Source: Shewanella waksmanii ATCC BAA-643
Lineage (GTDB): Bacteria > Pseudomonadota > Gammaproteobacteria > Enterobacterales > Shewanellaceae
Assembly (NCBI RefSeq): GCF_000518805.1
Contig: NZ_JAEH01000051.1
Span: 1-35,448 of the forward strand
DNA length: 35,448 bases
Reading direction: 5' to 3'
Position numbers and translations under genes: made by a program. Under the pieces are notes generated by a model that did no database searches, was not told the DNA's origin, and saw only the letters and a program-made list of their open reading frames with translations. Within the stretch, counting starts at the first letter, position 1. The number at the start of each line of letters is the position of its first letter. Of the stretch, positions 26,184 through 34,195 are shown one piece after another.

Positions 26184-26636
26184 ATGACGGCAAACTCGGC
26201 TCCTATCAACACCCCACAGTCCCCCAACGCATCGGCAACTCAAGCGGGACATGATCCGCTGTTAAACGATCTATTTGAAAATATGGATGAGCAGGTGGTA
26301 ACGAGTTTCAGCGAGCAGCAAAAACAAGCGCTTAGCCTAGCCGTTAGGGGACAAAGTTGGGGCAATCACAGCATTGATAAACGCGGCACTTTTGCTTTTC
26401 CATTTGTTCGTTGGCGCTTCTACTACGTATTTTTACTCGGCCGCAACCGCCGGGCATACACTCGCAAAGAGAAAAACCTGTCGGTGTTGATGTTTATTGC
26501 CATGGTAGGTGGCTTTTTACTGTTAAGTGTGGCGCTGGGCTTACTGGCACTTTATCTACTGAAGTCAGCGTTGGGAGTCGACATATTTGCCGACTCCTCA
26601 ACGGGGATTTGGGATTGGTTTAAAGCGTTATTCTAG
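26184..26636 (+). CDS. DUF-type protein with one or two membrane helices, unknown function
   Basis: About 150 residues. A polar N-terminus (about 1-75) leads to the conserved-looking RWRFYYVFLLGRNRRAYTRKEK segment and one strong membrane helix (LSVLMFIAMVGGFLLLSVALGLLALYLL), with a possible short C-terminal helix. The start at 26184 (MTANSAPIN) follows AAAAAAGG; an earlier in-frame ATG at 26163 is possible. Genes of this type in Shewanella are sometimes mislabelled as a shikimate-pathway enzyme; nothing here supports that. It converges on the anti-sigma gene with a 13-bp gap. Confidence 0.68.
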   Translation: MTANSAPINTPQSPNASATQAGHDPLLNDLFENMDEQVVTSFSEQQKQALSLAVRGQSWGNHSIDKRGTFAFPFVRWRFYYVFLLGRNRRAYTRKEKNLSVLMFIAMVGGFLLLSVALGLLALYLLKSALGVDIFADSSTGIWDWFKALF

Positions 26637-26649
26637 CGTTGAGGTTTAA

Positions 26650-27237
26650 TCACAAACTGGTTTTTAATTGCTGATAGCGCTGATGCAACGGGTGGCTTTG
26701 CTCAGTTATTTGCGGGAACTGTTGCTCTAGTTGCTGCAACACTGCCAATGCTTGAGTAGGCTGATGCGCTGCCAGTTGCTCAACTTGCGTCAACATCTGC
26801 TCTACGCTTTCCGAACCCTCAGTTTTCAAGGCTTTTTGGCGCAGTTGCGCTGCAGAAGCTGCCTCTGGCACGGCTGCTGAATCAGCACTAAACGCTGCCG
26901 GACTGGCTGCCATTGGCTCAACCGCCGCCGGAGCAATAGCATCGCTATTTAACATTGGCGCCACCATATCAGCGTCTTCACCGCCATTGATTAGCAGTAA
27001 CCCGGCAATCAACATCACTGAAGCCGCAGAGGAAACGGGCCAGCGATGACGCTGCCAAAAACTGGCCGGAGGCCGCACGACCTTTTGGGGATCTTCTGCT
27101 ACTGGCGCACTGCGCTGAGCCGCCTTAGCCAGAATAGCGGCATCCAGTTCAGGACTCGGCTGCTCTGTTGCTTGGCGGCGATACAACTGCACCAATTCGT
27201 TATCAATCATATCTTGCTGATGATTATCTTTAGTCAT
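26650..27237 (-). CDS. Probable membrane anti-sigma factor
   Basis: A 195-residue protein: a cytosolic N-terminus (about 1-60) of the length and helical charge expected for a sigma-binding domain (DNELVQLYRRQATEQPSPELDAAIL), one membrane helix (about 66-84), and a periplasmic part rich in Ala/Pro that ends in a helical, TPR-like stretch (VEQMLTQVEQLAAHQPTQALAVLQQLEQQFPQI). There are no cysteines, so it is not a zinc-binding (ZAS) anti-sigma factor. Its start is one base beyond the sigma gene stop (TAACATG), so the two are cotranslated. Function is inferred from this pairing and the topology. Confidence 0.75.
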   Translation of the reverse strand: MTKDNHQQDMIDNELVQLYRRQATEQPSPELDAAILAKAAQRSAPVAEDPQKVVRPPASFWQRHRWPVSSAASVMLIAGLLLINGGEDADMVAPMLNSDAIAPAAVEPMAASPAAFSADSAAVPEAASAAQLRQKALKTEGSESVEQMLTQVEQLAAHQPTQALAVLQQLEQQFPQITEQSHPLHQRYQQLKTSL

Positions 27238-27238
27238 G

Positions 27239-27835
27239 TTACACCTGCTGCCAATGTTGATTCACACAGGTCTTAAGACCTTGATTGGCATAGCGGATAC
27301 GGCTTTTGGTTGCTTCTATACTGGCACCAGCAATTTCACCAATAACCGCAGCGGTAAAACCCATCTCAATATTTAGTAGCAAGGCTTCTTTTTGTACCGC
27401 CGGCAGCAAAGCTATGCAGCGCTTTAAAATGGATGATTTTTGCTGCTGCTCTAAATCGCCATCGGGCTGATGTTGAGTTGACTCTATTTGCGCTTCAAAA
27501 GGCTCTTCGGTGCTATTGGTGTCGCTAAAGAGATCCACAGGCTTTACCGCGCGGACGTGATCGATAATAAGATTATGGGCAATCTTATATAGCCAGGTGG
27601 TGAACTTGGCATTTGGCTGATAACTGTCAGCTGCTTTAATCACCTTGCTCCACACCTCTTGGTAAAGATCTTCTGCAAGTTGTGGGTCATCAAGCTGGCG
27701 TACGAAATAACGAAATAGCGGGCCTTTGTGCGCCTGGTATAGGCTTTCAAATGCGCTCATGTCGCCATCTTGATAACGCAGCATCAGCATTTGATCGCTA
27801 TCGACGGTTTGATTGTCAGCCGGCAATTGTTGCAC
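27239..27835 (-). CDS. ECF-type RNA polymerase sigma factor
   Basis: About 198 residues. Region 2 (about 20-90) has LRYQDGDMSAFESLYQAHKGPLFRYFVRQL and DPQLAEDLYQEVWSKV; FTTWLYKIAHNLIIDHVRA is the region 2.4 segment. Region 4 (about 130-195) has ALLPAVQKEALLLNIEMGFTAAVIGEIAGASIEATKSRIRYANQGLK, a clear HTH. The linker between them carries an acidic, Gln-rich stretch (EEPFEAQIESTQHQPDGD). I place the start at the GTG at 27835 because GGAG lies eight bases before it; a GTG at 27862 in the same frame would lack a proper site. It forms a two-gene unit with the anti-sigma factor downstream. Confidence 0.85.
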   Translation of the reverse strand: MQQLPADNQTVDSDQMLMLRYQDGDMSAFESLYQAHKGPLFRYFVRQLDDPQLAEDLYQEVWSKVIKAADSYQPNAKFTTWLYKIAHNLIIDHVRAVKPVDLFSDTNSTEEPFEAQIESTQHQPDGDLEQQQKSSILKRCIALLPAVQKEALLLNIEMGFTAAVIGEIAGASIEATKSRIRYANQGLKTCVNQHWQQV

Positions 27836-27944
27836 CTTCGCATCTCCAGAATAAAGAAACACATCATACTATAGCCGCCATCATATTGAACAAAACTTTG
27901 CAGCCTTTGACATTGGCTGTGTTCGAATAAAGCTCGCGACAGTA

Positions 27945-28799
27945 CTATTGCGGTGCAAATAGTTGCGCTAAGGTGCTTTGCAACAATTGATACTCGGTTT
28001 CACCAAAAAACTGGCGGTGTAGGTCTATATATTGCTGCTGCACCGCCTCTTGGCTCATGCTGGCATCTATCGCCGCAATCAACTGCTTTCCTGCAGGTGT
28101 TTTAGAGCAAGCAATATAACCAAACATTGGCTCGCTAGCGTCGACGATGGGTAATGCGACCAACGGGTTTTCGGTCTGCATCACTTGGAAAAAATGATCA
28201 ATCGACAAACTGTAATCTAAGATGGCATCGACCCGATTGGCCATTAGCATCTCAATCAACTTGGTCGACGACTCAATACTACTACGCTGATAAACATTCA
28301 ATTGATGCTCGGCAAGCTTTTGGTTTAACAAGCTCCCATAGCTCCGCCCTTTCACTGTGCCTAAGGTAATTTCAGGCCTATCGCTAAGCACGTCAAAATC
28401 AAATGGTTTGTCAAAGGTCATTTGACTATCAGCGCGGTGAAACAAGCGTATTGGTGGGTAGACAGACAAAGGGTAACGGCTAAAGTGGGCTATCTGCTGA
28501 CGCTCATCAGACTTAAGGGCATTCATAATGCAGGCATTTTGCTGTTTGGGCAGTTCTTTCCATGAACGGCTCATGCTCACTTGCAGCTGTTCAACTGCCA
28601 GTGGCTGCGATGTCGATTGCCTAATGAGCCCCCACATTTTATTCAGCAGGTGCGGCTCTTCGTCGTCGGCAATATCAAATTCACCCGCCTCTAACAAAAT
28701 CACCATAGGCAACGCCTCTGGCTGCTGAGCGCGTAGCGATGTGGCGACTGACAAGGCGGTTAAACAAACGATAAGTTTTACGTATACGGCTAATTTCAA
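27945..28799 (-). CDS. Periplasmic substrate-binding protein-like (SBP family 3 fold)
   Basis: A 284-residue exported protein with a Sec signal peptide (about 1-24, ending SLRAQ). The mature protein follows the two-lobe pattern of family 3 solute-binding proteins: a first lobe with PMVILLEAGEFD and ACIMNALKSDERQQIAHFSRYP, and a second lobe with ITLGTVKGRSYGSLLNQKL and LIEMLMANRVDAILDYS. No transporter genes are adjacent, so it may act as a free sensor or chemoreceptor partner rather than in an ABC importer. The start codon appears to be TTG (28797-28799) with GGAG four bases upstream; no in-frame ATG fits. Confidence 0.78.
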   Translation of the reverse strand: MKLAVYVKLIVCLTALSVATSLRAQQPEALPMVILLEAGEFDIADDEEPHLLNKMWGLIRQSTSQPLAVEQLQVSMSRSWKELPKQQNACIMNALKSDERQQIAHFSRYPLSVYPPIRLFHRADSQMTFDKPFDFDVLSDRPEITLGTVKGRSYGSLLNQKLAEHQLNVYQRSSIESSTKLIEMLMANRVDAILDYSLSIDHFFQVMQTENPLVALPIVDASEPMFGYIACSKTPAGKQLIAAIDASMSQEAVQQQYIDLHRQFFGETEYQLLQSTLAQLFAPQ

Positions 28800-29273
28800 C
28801 TTGCTCCCCCAATTATTAATTATTGTTGTCGGGTGACTCGTTTTTTAGTTGGACTCCGTGTCGCGAACGCAATTCCTTATACTTTAGGGTTAATACTAGT
28901 GTAATTAATCAACATAGCAGAAACTTACAAGCCATGAAATGCCATTTTTAGCCGCCCAAAAGAAGCCAAAGTGATCACCGTGCTCTGACCCAGCTTCGTC
29001 TTTTAGTACTGCCGTGTCATCAAGGACAACGAAAACACTGCACAATGAGCGACATAAGCGGGTTGGCCACACGGCGCATTGGTGGTCTAAACGCGATAAG
29101 CGAGTCATTTTGTCAAAAGCAAATCATCTAAAAATAACGGAGAAGTAAAGGTTCAGTTAATCAAACGCTGAATTCGTCAGCAAAGTTTCGAATAAGCCGC
29201 TTCTATGTGTATAATCGGGCGCAAATTTCGACTATGTCGCACTTATTTAAGATCACCATTAGAAGGATTGTGT
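28800..29273. other. Intergenic region upstream of purE
   Basis: About 470 bp. A minus-strand open frame at 28905-29108 (67 codons) has no ribosome binding site and no recognisable protein, so I leave it out. The right end carries the purE promoter. A PurR operator is expected here in this group; the best candidate (about 29177-29192, CAGCAAAGTTTCGAA) is a weak match to the palindromic consensus. No RNA gene or repeat was seen. Confidence 0.5.
29186..29215 (+). promoter_or_regulatory. Likely purE promoter
   Basis: A perfect -10 hexamer TATAAT (29210-29215) with a poor -35 candidate TTTCGA (29186-29191) 18 bp upstream. It sits 58 bp before the purE start. Confidence 0.5.
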
Positions 29274-29756
29274 ATGAAAGTTGGTATCATTATGGGTTCC
29301 AAATCTGACTGGCCGACCATGGAGCATGCGGCAAAAATGTTAGACACCTTTGGCATTGCCTATGAGACCCGAGTTGTTTCAGCTCACAGAACTCCTCAGT
29401 TACTAGCCGAATACTCAGAAACTGCTGCAGAGCGTGGCATCAATGTCATCATCGCGGGCGCGGGCGGTGCTGCTCACCTACCAGGTATGGTTGCAGCTCA
29501 CACCAGCCTGCCAGTGCTAGGCGTGCCAGTAAAATCGAAAGCCTTAAACGGTATTGATTCATTGCTATCTATCTGCCAAATGCCAAAAGGCGTGGCGGTT
29601 GGCACATTGGCAATTGGCGATCCTGGTGCTGCTAACGCTGGTCTACTAGCCGCGCAAATTTTAGGGTCACAGCAACCTGAAATTTTCGCCAAAATTGAAG
29701 CGTTCCGTCAGCAGCAAACTGACTCTGTATTAGCTAACCCAGATCCTGCGATTTAA
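29274..29756 (+). CDS. purE: N5-carboxyaminoimidazole ribonucleotide mutase
   Basis: A 160-residue enzyme of purine synthesis that moves the carboxyl group from N5-CAIR to give CAIR. Signatures run through the protein: KVGIIMGSKSDWPTM, VVSAHRTPQLL, IIAGAGGAAHLPGM and KSKALNGIDSLLSICQMPKG, matching the class I (bacterial) PurE. The length is the usual one. I set the start at the ATG at 29274, with AAGGA eight bases upstream; an in-frame upstream start would add 23 residues foreign to the family. One base separates it from purK, so the two are translated together. Confidence 0.97.
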   Translation: MKVGIIMGSKSDWPTMEHAAKMLDTFGIAYETRVVSAHRTPQLLAEYSETAAERGINVIIAGAGGAAHLPGMVAAHTSLPVLGVPVKSKALNGIDSLLSICQMPKGVAVGTLAIGDPGAANAGLLAAQILGSQQPEIFAKIEAFRQQQTDSVLANPDPAI

Positions 29757-29757
29757 T

Positions 29758-30906
29758 ATGAACATATTGGTTTTAGGTGCTGGGCAACTGGCACGCATGA
29801 TGAGCCTTGAAGGCGCACCGCTAGACTTAAATGTGCGTGCCTATGATGTCGGCTCGAAAAAAATCATCCACCCGCTAACACTTCAAGACTTTAACCAAAG
29901 CCTAGAACAAGCCATTGCAATGGTGGATGTGATCACCTCTGAGTTTGAACATATTCCCGATGATGTATTAGCGCTTTGCTGCCAAAGCGGTAAGTTTTAC
30001 CCGGGTAAAGCGGCAATTAAAACTGGCGGTGATCGCAGTATTGAAAAGGCACTGCTGGATAAAACCGGCGTACCTTCTGCACATTACAAGTTAATCACAG
30101 AAAAGCAGCACCTTGTCGAAGCCGTTGAGCTACTGGCGCTACCTTTGGTGATAAAAACCTGCCAAGCCGGTTATGACGGTAAAGGTCAATGGCGATTAAC
30201 CTCGCTAGCGCAACTTGATGCGATTTGGGCTGAAATGGCCGGTTTCATTGCCAGTGGCACAGAATCGTTCCCACACACCATTATTGCTGAAAAGATGATT
30301 CCGTTTGACCGCGAAGTGTCAGTGATTGGCGCCCGTGACCGACAAGGTAATGTCAAAGTTTACCCTGTCACTGAAAACCAACACACCAATGGCGTACTCA
30401 CGCTGTCGCTTGCTACAGAGATGGATGACAATATTCAACAGCAAGCCTTGAATGCTTTTAATAAGTTGGCATTAGCAATGGATTATGTGGGCGTACTCGC
30501 CATTGAGTTTTTTGATGTCAACGGCACACTAATGGTCAATGAAATTGCCCCACGTGTACATAACTCAGGTCACTGGACCCAGCAAGGCACTGCTTGCAGT
30601 CAGTTTGAGAATCACCTACGCGCAGTTGCAGGCTTACCTTTAGGTTGCACTAAGGCGCAAAAGCCAAGCGTGATGATCAATGTTCTGGGACAGGCTAACA
30701 TCCCTACCCAAGTACTCAATATTGATGATGTGAAGAGCCATTGGTATGGCAAATCACAACGCGCTGGCCGCAAGATGGGCCACATCAATGTATCAGCACC
30801 CAGCAACGCTGCGCTTGGCGGTAAATTACAGCAACTAGCTGAAATCTTACCCGAGCAAGACTACCCCGGCGTAGCGGCTATGGCTGAGCGCCTGTTAAAC
30901 AGCTAA
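29758..30906 (+). CDS. purK: N5-carboxyaminoimidazole ribonucleotide synthase
   Basis: A 382-residue ATP-grasp enzyme that uses ATP and bicarbonate to make N5-CAIR from AIR, feeding PurE. It begins MNILVLGAGQLARMM (nucleotide-binding loop), has SEFEHIP, the grasp loop CQAGYDGKGQW, the DREVSVIGARD segment and the C-terminal metal-binding part VNEIAPRVHNSGHWT. The length is normal for PurK. It begins one base after purE. A strong terminator follows. Confidence 0.97.
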   Translation: MNILVLGAGQLARMMSLEGAPLDLNVRAYDVGSKKIIHPLTLQDFNQSLEQAIAMVDVITSEFEHIPDDVLALCCQSGKFYPGKAAIKTGGDRSIEKALLDKTGVPSAHYKLITEKQHLVEAVELLALPLVIKTCQAGYDGKGQWRLTSLAQLDAIWAEMAGFIASGTESFPHTIIAEKMIPFDREVSVIGARDRQGNVKVYPVTENQHTNGVLTLSLATEMDDNIQQQALNAFNKLALAMDYVGVLAIEFFDVNGTLMVNEIAPRVHNSGHWTQQGTACSQFENHLRAVAGLPLGCTKAQKPSVMINVLGQANIPTQVLNIDDVKSHWYGKSQRAGRKMGHINVSAPSNAALGGKLQQLAEILPEQDYPGVAAMAERLLNS

Positions 30907-30936
30907 GGCTGGTTAAACACATAGCCTGCGCTAACC

Positions 30937-30978
30937 AAAAAGCCGAGTCGATACCATCACGTATCACTCGGCTTTTTT
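30937..30978 (+). terminator. Rho-independent terminator after purK
   Basis: AGCCGAGT (30941-30948) pairs with ACTCGGCT (30966-30973), with an inner GATAC/GTATC extension, followed by six Ts. An A-run on the left makes it work in both directions, closing purEK. Confidence 0.92.
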
Positions 30979-31052
30979 GTATGCTTGTTCGTTGCGATAA
31001 TCTTTGAATTAACTATTGCCAACATTAAGTTAGCCAAACAACTTAAACTAGA

Positions 31053-31826
31053 CTACCTACTGTATATCGCAGGTTTAGAAGAACTTACAGCGCCAATTTT
31101 CCAATGATATTGATAGCGGCTTTCGCTCCCAGCTTGAAAAACTTCCTGTCTATCATCCAGATTAATTGGTTTCAAATCATGGCTTGTACAATTAGGCATA
31201 CACACCCAAGCACGGCCTCCATTTACCAGTAAGTTAATACTAGCCAGATCCACGCCCATTTCAGCCAAGTAAGCCCCCATATTTTTTGATTCAAGATCCC
31301 AAGAATTGCCATGTTTGATTTTGTTATGCCTATTACCCGTTAAAGCAATGACAAGCGTGTTACCAAGAAGGCTTTCTTTAATGTTTCTGGCCATCTCTAA
31401 GTCTCTTTGTTGTTTATCTGAATCGAAAAAAACAACATCTATTTTATCTTCGCTGACCAGCTGGTTGAGTTTTTGCAGCAGTTCGAACATCGCAGCACTG
31501 GTTTTACCATCATGCTGCTCATTCCATATGGTCGACTTCTCTATATCTTTTGTCATAGATTGGTTGTCGCCATTAAGCGTAATGTCTCCTTCAATAAGCT
31601 CGATTGCCACGGTTATTTTTTTAGAAGATATGTCTATTGAATTACAAACAATATCAAAGAAGCGCTTTGGCGACTCTTTTGTACCGTGATATTCACCAAC
31701 TAAAAGAGCATCATTCGTATTGGCGATAATACTGGTAATCTTTTCTGGCAACTCATCGCATGACCAAGCATTTTCAGCTAGACATGATGCTAATAGTGTT
31801 AAAGCTAAAAATACTCCGTTATTCAT
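31053..31826 (-). CDS. Secreted protein of the Tiki/ChaN-like clan
   Basis: About 257 residues with a Sec signal peptide (about 1-22). The mature part opens with LLVGEYHGTKESPKRF and has VAIELIEGD and ALTGNRHNKIKHG, the spaced GExHG / E / GxxH signature of the Tiki/TraB/ChaN/erythromycin-esterase group, whose members bind metal or haem, or act as metallo-hydrolases. Two cysteine pairs are present, including CMPNC near the C-terminus. The exact branch and substrate cannot be read. I chose the start at 31826 (MNNGVFLAL) because it gives the signal peptide; an earlier in-frame ATG at 31862 adds 12 residues. Not linked in an operon. Confidence 0.65.
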   Translation of the reverse strand: MNNGVFLALTLLASCLAENAWSCDELPEKITSIIANTNDALLVGEYHGTKESPKRFFDIVCNSIDISSKKITVAIELIEGDITLNGDNQSMTKDIEKSTIWNEQHDGKTSAAMFELLQKLNQLVSEDKIDVVFFDSDKQQRDLEMARNIKESLLGNTLVIALTGNRHNKIKHGNSWDLESKNMGAYLAEMGVDLASINLLVNGGRAWVCMPNCTSHDLKPINLDDRQEVFQAGSESRYQYHWKIGAVSSSKPAIYSR

Positions 31827-32122
31827 AAATATACATCCATATTGTTCTATTGTTAGCCACACTATCCAACCATCGACCTGATTACAACAAGCTTCAGTTC
31901 CAGCCCTGAAGAAAAATATAGACAGGGATAGTTGGAGCTAACGCCCCTCGTGCTAAAAATAACAATTAGTAGCCTATTTCATCATTTCGTACTGTGTATT
32001 TGTAATTATCACAGCAATCAGGGCAAAGGGCTTGATTAGCTGTTGATCACCTTGCTAGGTTATTGATTAATTGCTGGCTAATGTTTTTTAAATCTTTTAG
32101 CCATTAAGTTTAAGGAGTAAAC
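31827..32122. other. Intergenic region between divergent genes
   Basis: Just under 300 bp. GCTAACGCCCC at about 31940 and GGGCTTGATTAGC at about 32030 could pair as attC-like arms, but the GTT core of the right arm is lost (GATTAGC), so I do not call a site. A ribosome binding site AAGGAG for the next gene closes the region. Confidence 0.35.
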
Positions 32123-32485
32123 ATGTTTGATCATGTAGTATTTGGCGTCAGAGATTATGAAAAGAGCAAACAGTTTTACCTTAAGGTATTACAACCCATC
32201 GGCATTGCGATTGTGTCTGAAGGCGAGCTAGGTATTGAGCTAAGCTCAGACGGCCGCTCCTCACTGTGCATTCGCCGCCAACCACAAGACAATCCAGCAC
32301 CTCTCCATATCGCTTTTTTGGCAACCACCACTGAGCAAGTCAGGCTGTTTCATCAAATAGCCATAGACTTGGGCGCAAAAGACAACGGTTTGCCCGGTAT
32401 ACGCCCCGACTATAGCAGCAACTATTACGCCGCTTACGTTATTGACCCTGATGGTCATAATATCGAAATGGTGTGCCACCAATAG
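32123..32485 (+). CDS. VOC-family (glyoxalase/bleomycin resistance-like) protein
   Basis: A 120-residue single-domain VOC protein. It begins MFDHVVFGVRDYEKSKQFY, the first beta-alpha-beta-beta module with a candidate metal ligand H4. APLHIAFLA carries a second histidine, and YAAYVIDPDGHNIEMVCH supplies the C-terminal glutamate motif. Members act on small electrophiles or bind antibiotics; this one has the conserved ligands and may be an active metalloenzyme. The ribosome binding site is AAGGAG. It borders the repeat region that follows. Confidence 0.88.
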   Translation: MFDHVVFGVRDYEKSKQFYLKVLQPIGIAIVSEGELGIELSSDGRSSLCIRRQPQDNPAPLHIAFLATTTEQVRLFHQIAIDLGAKDNGLPGIRPDYSSNYYAAYVIDPDGHNIEMVCHQ

Positions 32486-32562
32486 CTGACGGCATGGCTA
32501 ATTAGCCGTTGCAGCTAGCGATATACAGCTAATCGCTTTACAGCGAAGACATCCAAGGTCGA

Positions 32563-33010
32563 ACCTTCAAACTAATCTAACGCCTGTCCGGCGAGGAATG
32601 TGCAGCTACTGCTGCGAGACGCTACAAGCACCTCCATGTGGGCTCTGCGATGACATCCATGTCATCGAAGCTCGCACCTTCAAACTAATCTAACGCCTGT
32701 CCGGCGAGGAGTGTGCAGCTACTTCTGCACTAGGTTAATTACCTCTTCGATTTAACCGCGATGGCTGAGCATGAGAGGGGTCACAAATCCCTCAGTGGCA
32801 AGGATGTCATAGAGTGGCCATGTCATCGACGCTCGTACCTTCAAAGTGTTTTAACGCCTGTCCGGCGAGGAGTGTGTAGCTACTACTGCGAGACGCCACA
32901 AGCACCTCCATGTGGGCTCTGCGATGACATCCCTGTCATCGAAGCTCGCAGCCGCATCTGCACTAGGTTAATTACCTCTTCGATTTAATCGTAATAGGTA
33001 AGCATGAGAG
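32563..33010 (+). repeat. Composite tandem repeat array (modules A, B, C)
   Basis: Module A (about 53 bp, with the hairpin CGCCTGTCCGGCG and the stretch GTGCAGCTACTNCTGC) occurs at 32563-32615, 32676-32728 and 32837-32889. Module B (61 bp, CAAGCACCTCCATGTGGGCT plus the palindrome GATGACATCCATGTCATC) occurs at 32616-32676 and 32890-32950. Module C (about 53 bp, CTGCACTAGGTTAATTACCT through CATGAGAG) occurs at 32725-32778 and 32958-33010. Copies are nearly identical, so the array is recent or kept uniform. The order is A-B-A-C-(spacer)-A-B-C. Confidence 0.88.
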
Positions 33011-33165
33011 AATTAGAGCTAACACATTTTTGCCCCAAAGTGAGCTTGTAATGTAATCAAACTAAAGCCAACGGCTTTGTTTTACCTCTTAAAAACGCCG
33101 AATAATTTGCCCTTAGAGGGCATCACACTACTCACAATGTAAATACGAATGCAAATGCGAATTAT

Positions 33166-33171
33166 TATAAT
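33166..33171 (+). promoter_or_regulatory. Probable -10 element of the toxin unit promoter
   Basis: A perfect TATAAT in a very AT-rich stretch, 48 bp before the first gene. The -35 candidate 17 bp upstream (TACGAA) is poor. Confidence 0.45.
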
Positions 33172-33219
33172 GTAGTATAGAGGAATCTAAAAACTTAAAC
33201 ATAAAAGGAATTAAATGTC

Positions 33220-33513
33220 ATGATAAAAAGTGTAAATATAGTATACGTATTTTTAGTGATTCTGTTCATGGTTATATCTACTTCAGCGAAGGCTAAAACC
33301 TATGAGATAGATTGTGATACAACTGTTTGCGAAGCGTCCAACTTAGCAGTTTCATTTATAAATAAGCACAGTTCATTTTTTGATTTTAGTGACAACGATA
33401 TATTTGTCGTTTACGACAAATATGTCGTTGTCGACTCAATTACCTATCTAGAAATAAAAGAACTAAAACTAGATTCAGATGTAAATCATGAATGGGATAA
33501 GAAAAATGATTAA
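33220..33513 (+). CDS. Small exported protein, first gene of the colicin D-like unit
   Basis: A 97-residue protein with a clear Sec signal peptide (about 1-25, FLVILFMVISTSAKA). The mature part is about 72 residues, acidic, with one cysteine pair (IDCDTTVCEASN, possible disulfide) and a predicted beta/alpha mix (DIFVVYDKYVVVDSITYLEIKELKL). I do not recognise a family. AAGGAA lies nine bases before the ATG at 33220. It overlaps the toxin gene by 8 bp, so the two are cotranslated. Its base composition is much more AT-rich than the core genes of the window. Inference: an export partner, periplasmic binder or second protective protein of the toxin. Confidence 0.68.
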   Translation: MIKSVNIVYVFLVILFMVISTSAKAKTYEIDCDTTVCEASNLAVSFINKHSSFFDFSDNDIFVVYDKYVVVDSITYLEIKELKLDSDVNHEWDKKND

Positions 33514-34195
33514 AGTATTGTTTTCTCTTATTTTAATAACAAATTCATTTTTAGCTTATAGTGCTGTAAATTGCGAGGCTACATGCCATAGAGGAACAGT
33601 AGAACGAATTGCAGATCGTGCTGGGCTAACTACAGGACAAAAAGCACTATTAAACTCCTGGACCGAAAATTTACCTATGAGAGAGGTGAGTTATCTAAAT
33701 GATGTATGGAAAGGAGAAGCTGATTGGGGGTTAATGGCGCAAATAAAGCAAAATATAGCGTCAACACAAATACAGTTTATAAAAAATATAAACATAACCC
33801 CGCAAACTTATATTACATCGGTAAATGTAGCATTAGCGATTAGCGGTTTTGGTATAGTTCGTTCGACTTTAGTAAAAGCAAGCCAAGTAACTATTTTTAA
33901 CACAAATCAATTAACAAAGAAGTTTAAACATGCGATTGATTTTGGCATAAGTACAACGAAGAAAAACCCAAAGACAATTAATGAATTTAAACTAGCTATC
34001 AAGAAACATATGGACGATCCAATAACAGTGCAAAGGGGAACCTATGGGCTAGCAAAAGACTCAAAAGTGTTTTTCAATGTGAATACCAATAACGTTGTGG
34101 TGTTAAGTAAGTCTGATGAGTTTATTACTGGATTTAAACTGATTAAAGGAACACCTCAGTTCAATAATTATTTAAAAAAAGGCTTTTTAAGATGA
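33506..34195 (+). CDS. Secreted colicin D-like tRNase toxin without colicin import domains
   Basis: About 229 residues. A Sec signal peptide (about 1-20, FSLILITNSFLAYSA) leads to a helical region (about 21-130) with two cysteines (C23, C27) and a hydrophobic helix (about 105-122). The C-terminal 92 residues (about 138-229) resemble the colicin D nuclease domain: KKFKHAIDFGI with candidate catalytic H142, KVFFNVNTNNVVVL, and GFKLIKGTPQFNNYLKKGFLR. Colicin D cuts the anticodon loop of arginine tRNAs. The TonB box, receptor and translocation domains of a colicin (about 700 residues) are absent. I prefer the ATG at 33506, with GGGAT about ten bases upstream; an ATG at 33488 is possible. The stop overlaps the immunity gene start (ATGA). 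AT-rich, unlike the core genes. Confidence 0.8.
   Translation: MIKVLFSLILITNSFLAYSAVNCEATCHRGTVERIADRAGLTTGQKALLNSWTENLPMREVSYLNDVWKGEADWGLMAQIKQNIASTQIQFIKNINITPQTYITSVNVALAISGFGIVRSTLVKASQVTIFNTNQLTKKFKHAIDFGISTTKKNPKTINEFKLAIKKHMDDPITVQRGTYGLAKDSKVFFNVNTNNVVVLSKSDEFITGFKLIKGTPQFNNYLKKGFLR

Larger units (their letters stand above)
32486..33219. other. Repeat-rich intergenic region upstream of the toxin unit
   Basis: About 730 bp with no supported gene. A plus-strand open frame at 32761-32988 runs through the repeats and is not a gene. The region holds a composite tandem repeat (listed separately), a small hairpin AAAGCC-AAC-GGCTTT followed by GTTTT at 33064-33082 (possible weak terminator), and the promoter of the toxin unit. 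Confidence 0.65.

Noticed and set aside
28905..29108. 67-codon minus-strand frame upstream of purE
   Set aside because: No ribosome binding site, odd composition rich in Cys, Trp and Leu, and no recognisable protein family.
29177..29192. PurR operator before purE
   Set aside because: Expected there, but the match to the palindromic consensus is too weak to call.
31940..32035. attC-like pairing of GCTAACGCCCC with GGGCTTGATTAGC
   Set aside because: The right arm lacks the GTT core and the inner arms do not pair well.
32761..32988. 75-codon plus-strand frame in the repeat array
   Set aside because: It crosses several repeat modules, each of which is read in a different frame elsewhere, so it is not a conserved protein.
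32563..33010. Possible CRISPR array
   Set aside because: Repeat modules are 50-60 bp, of three kinds, with no regular unique spacers and no cas genes.
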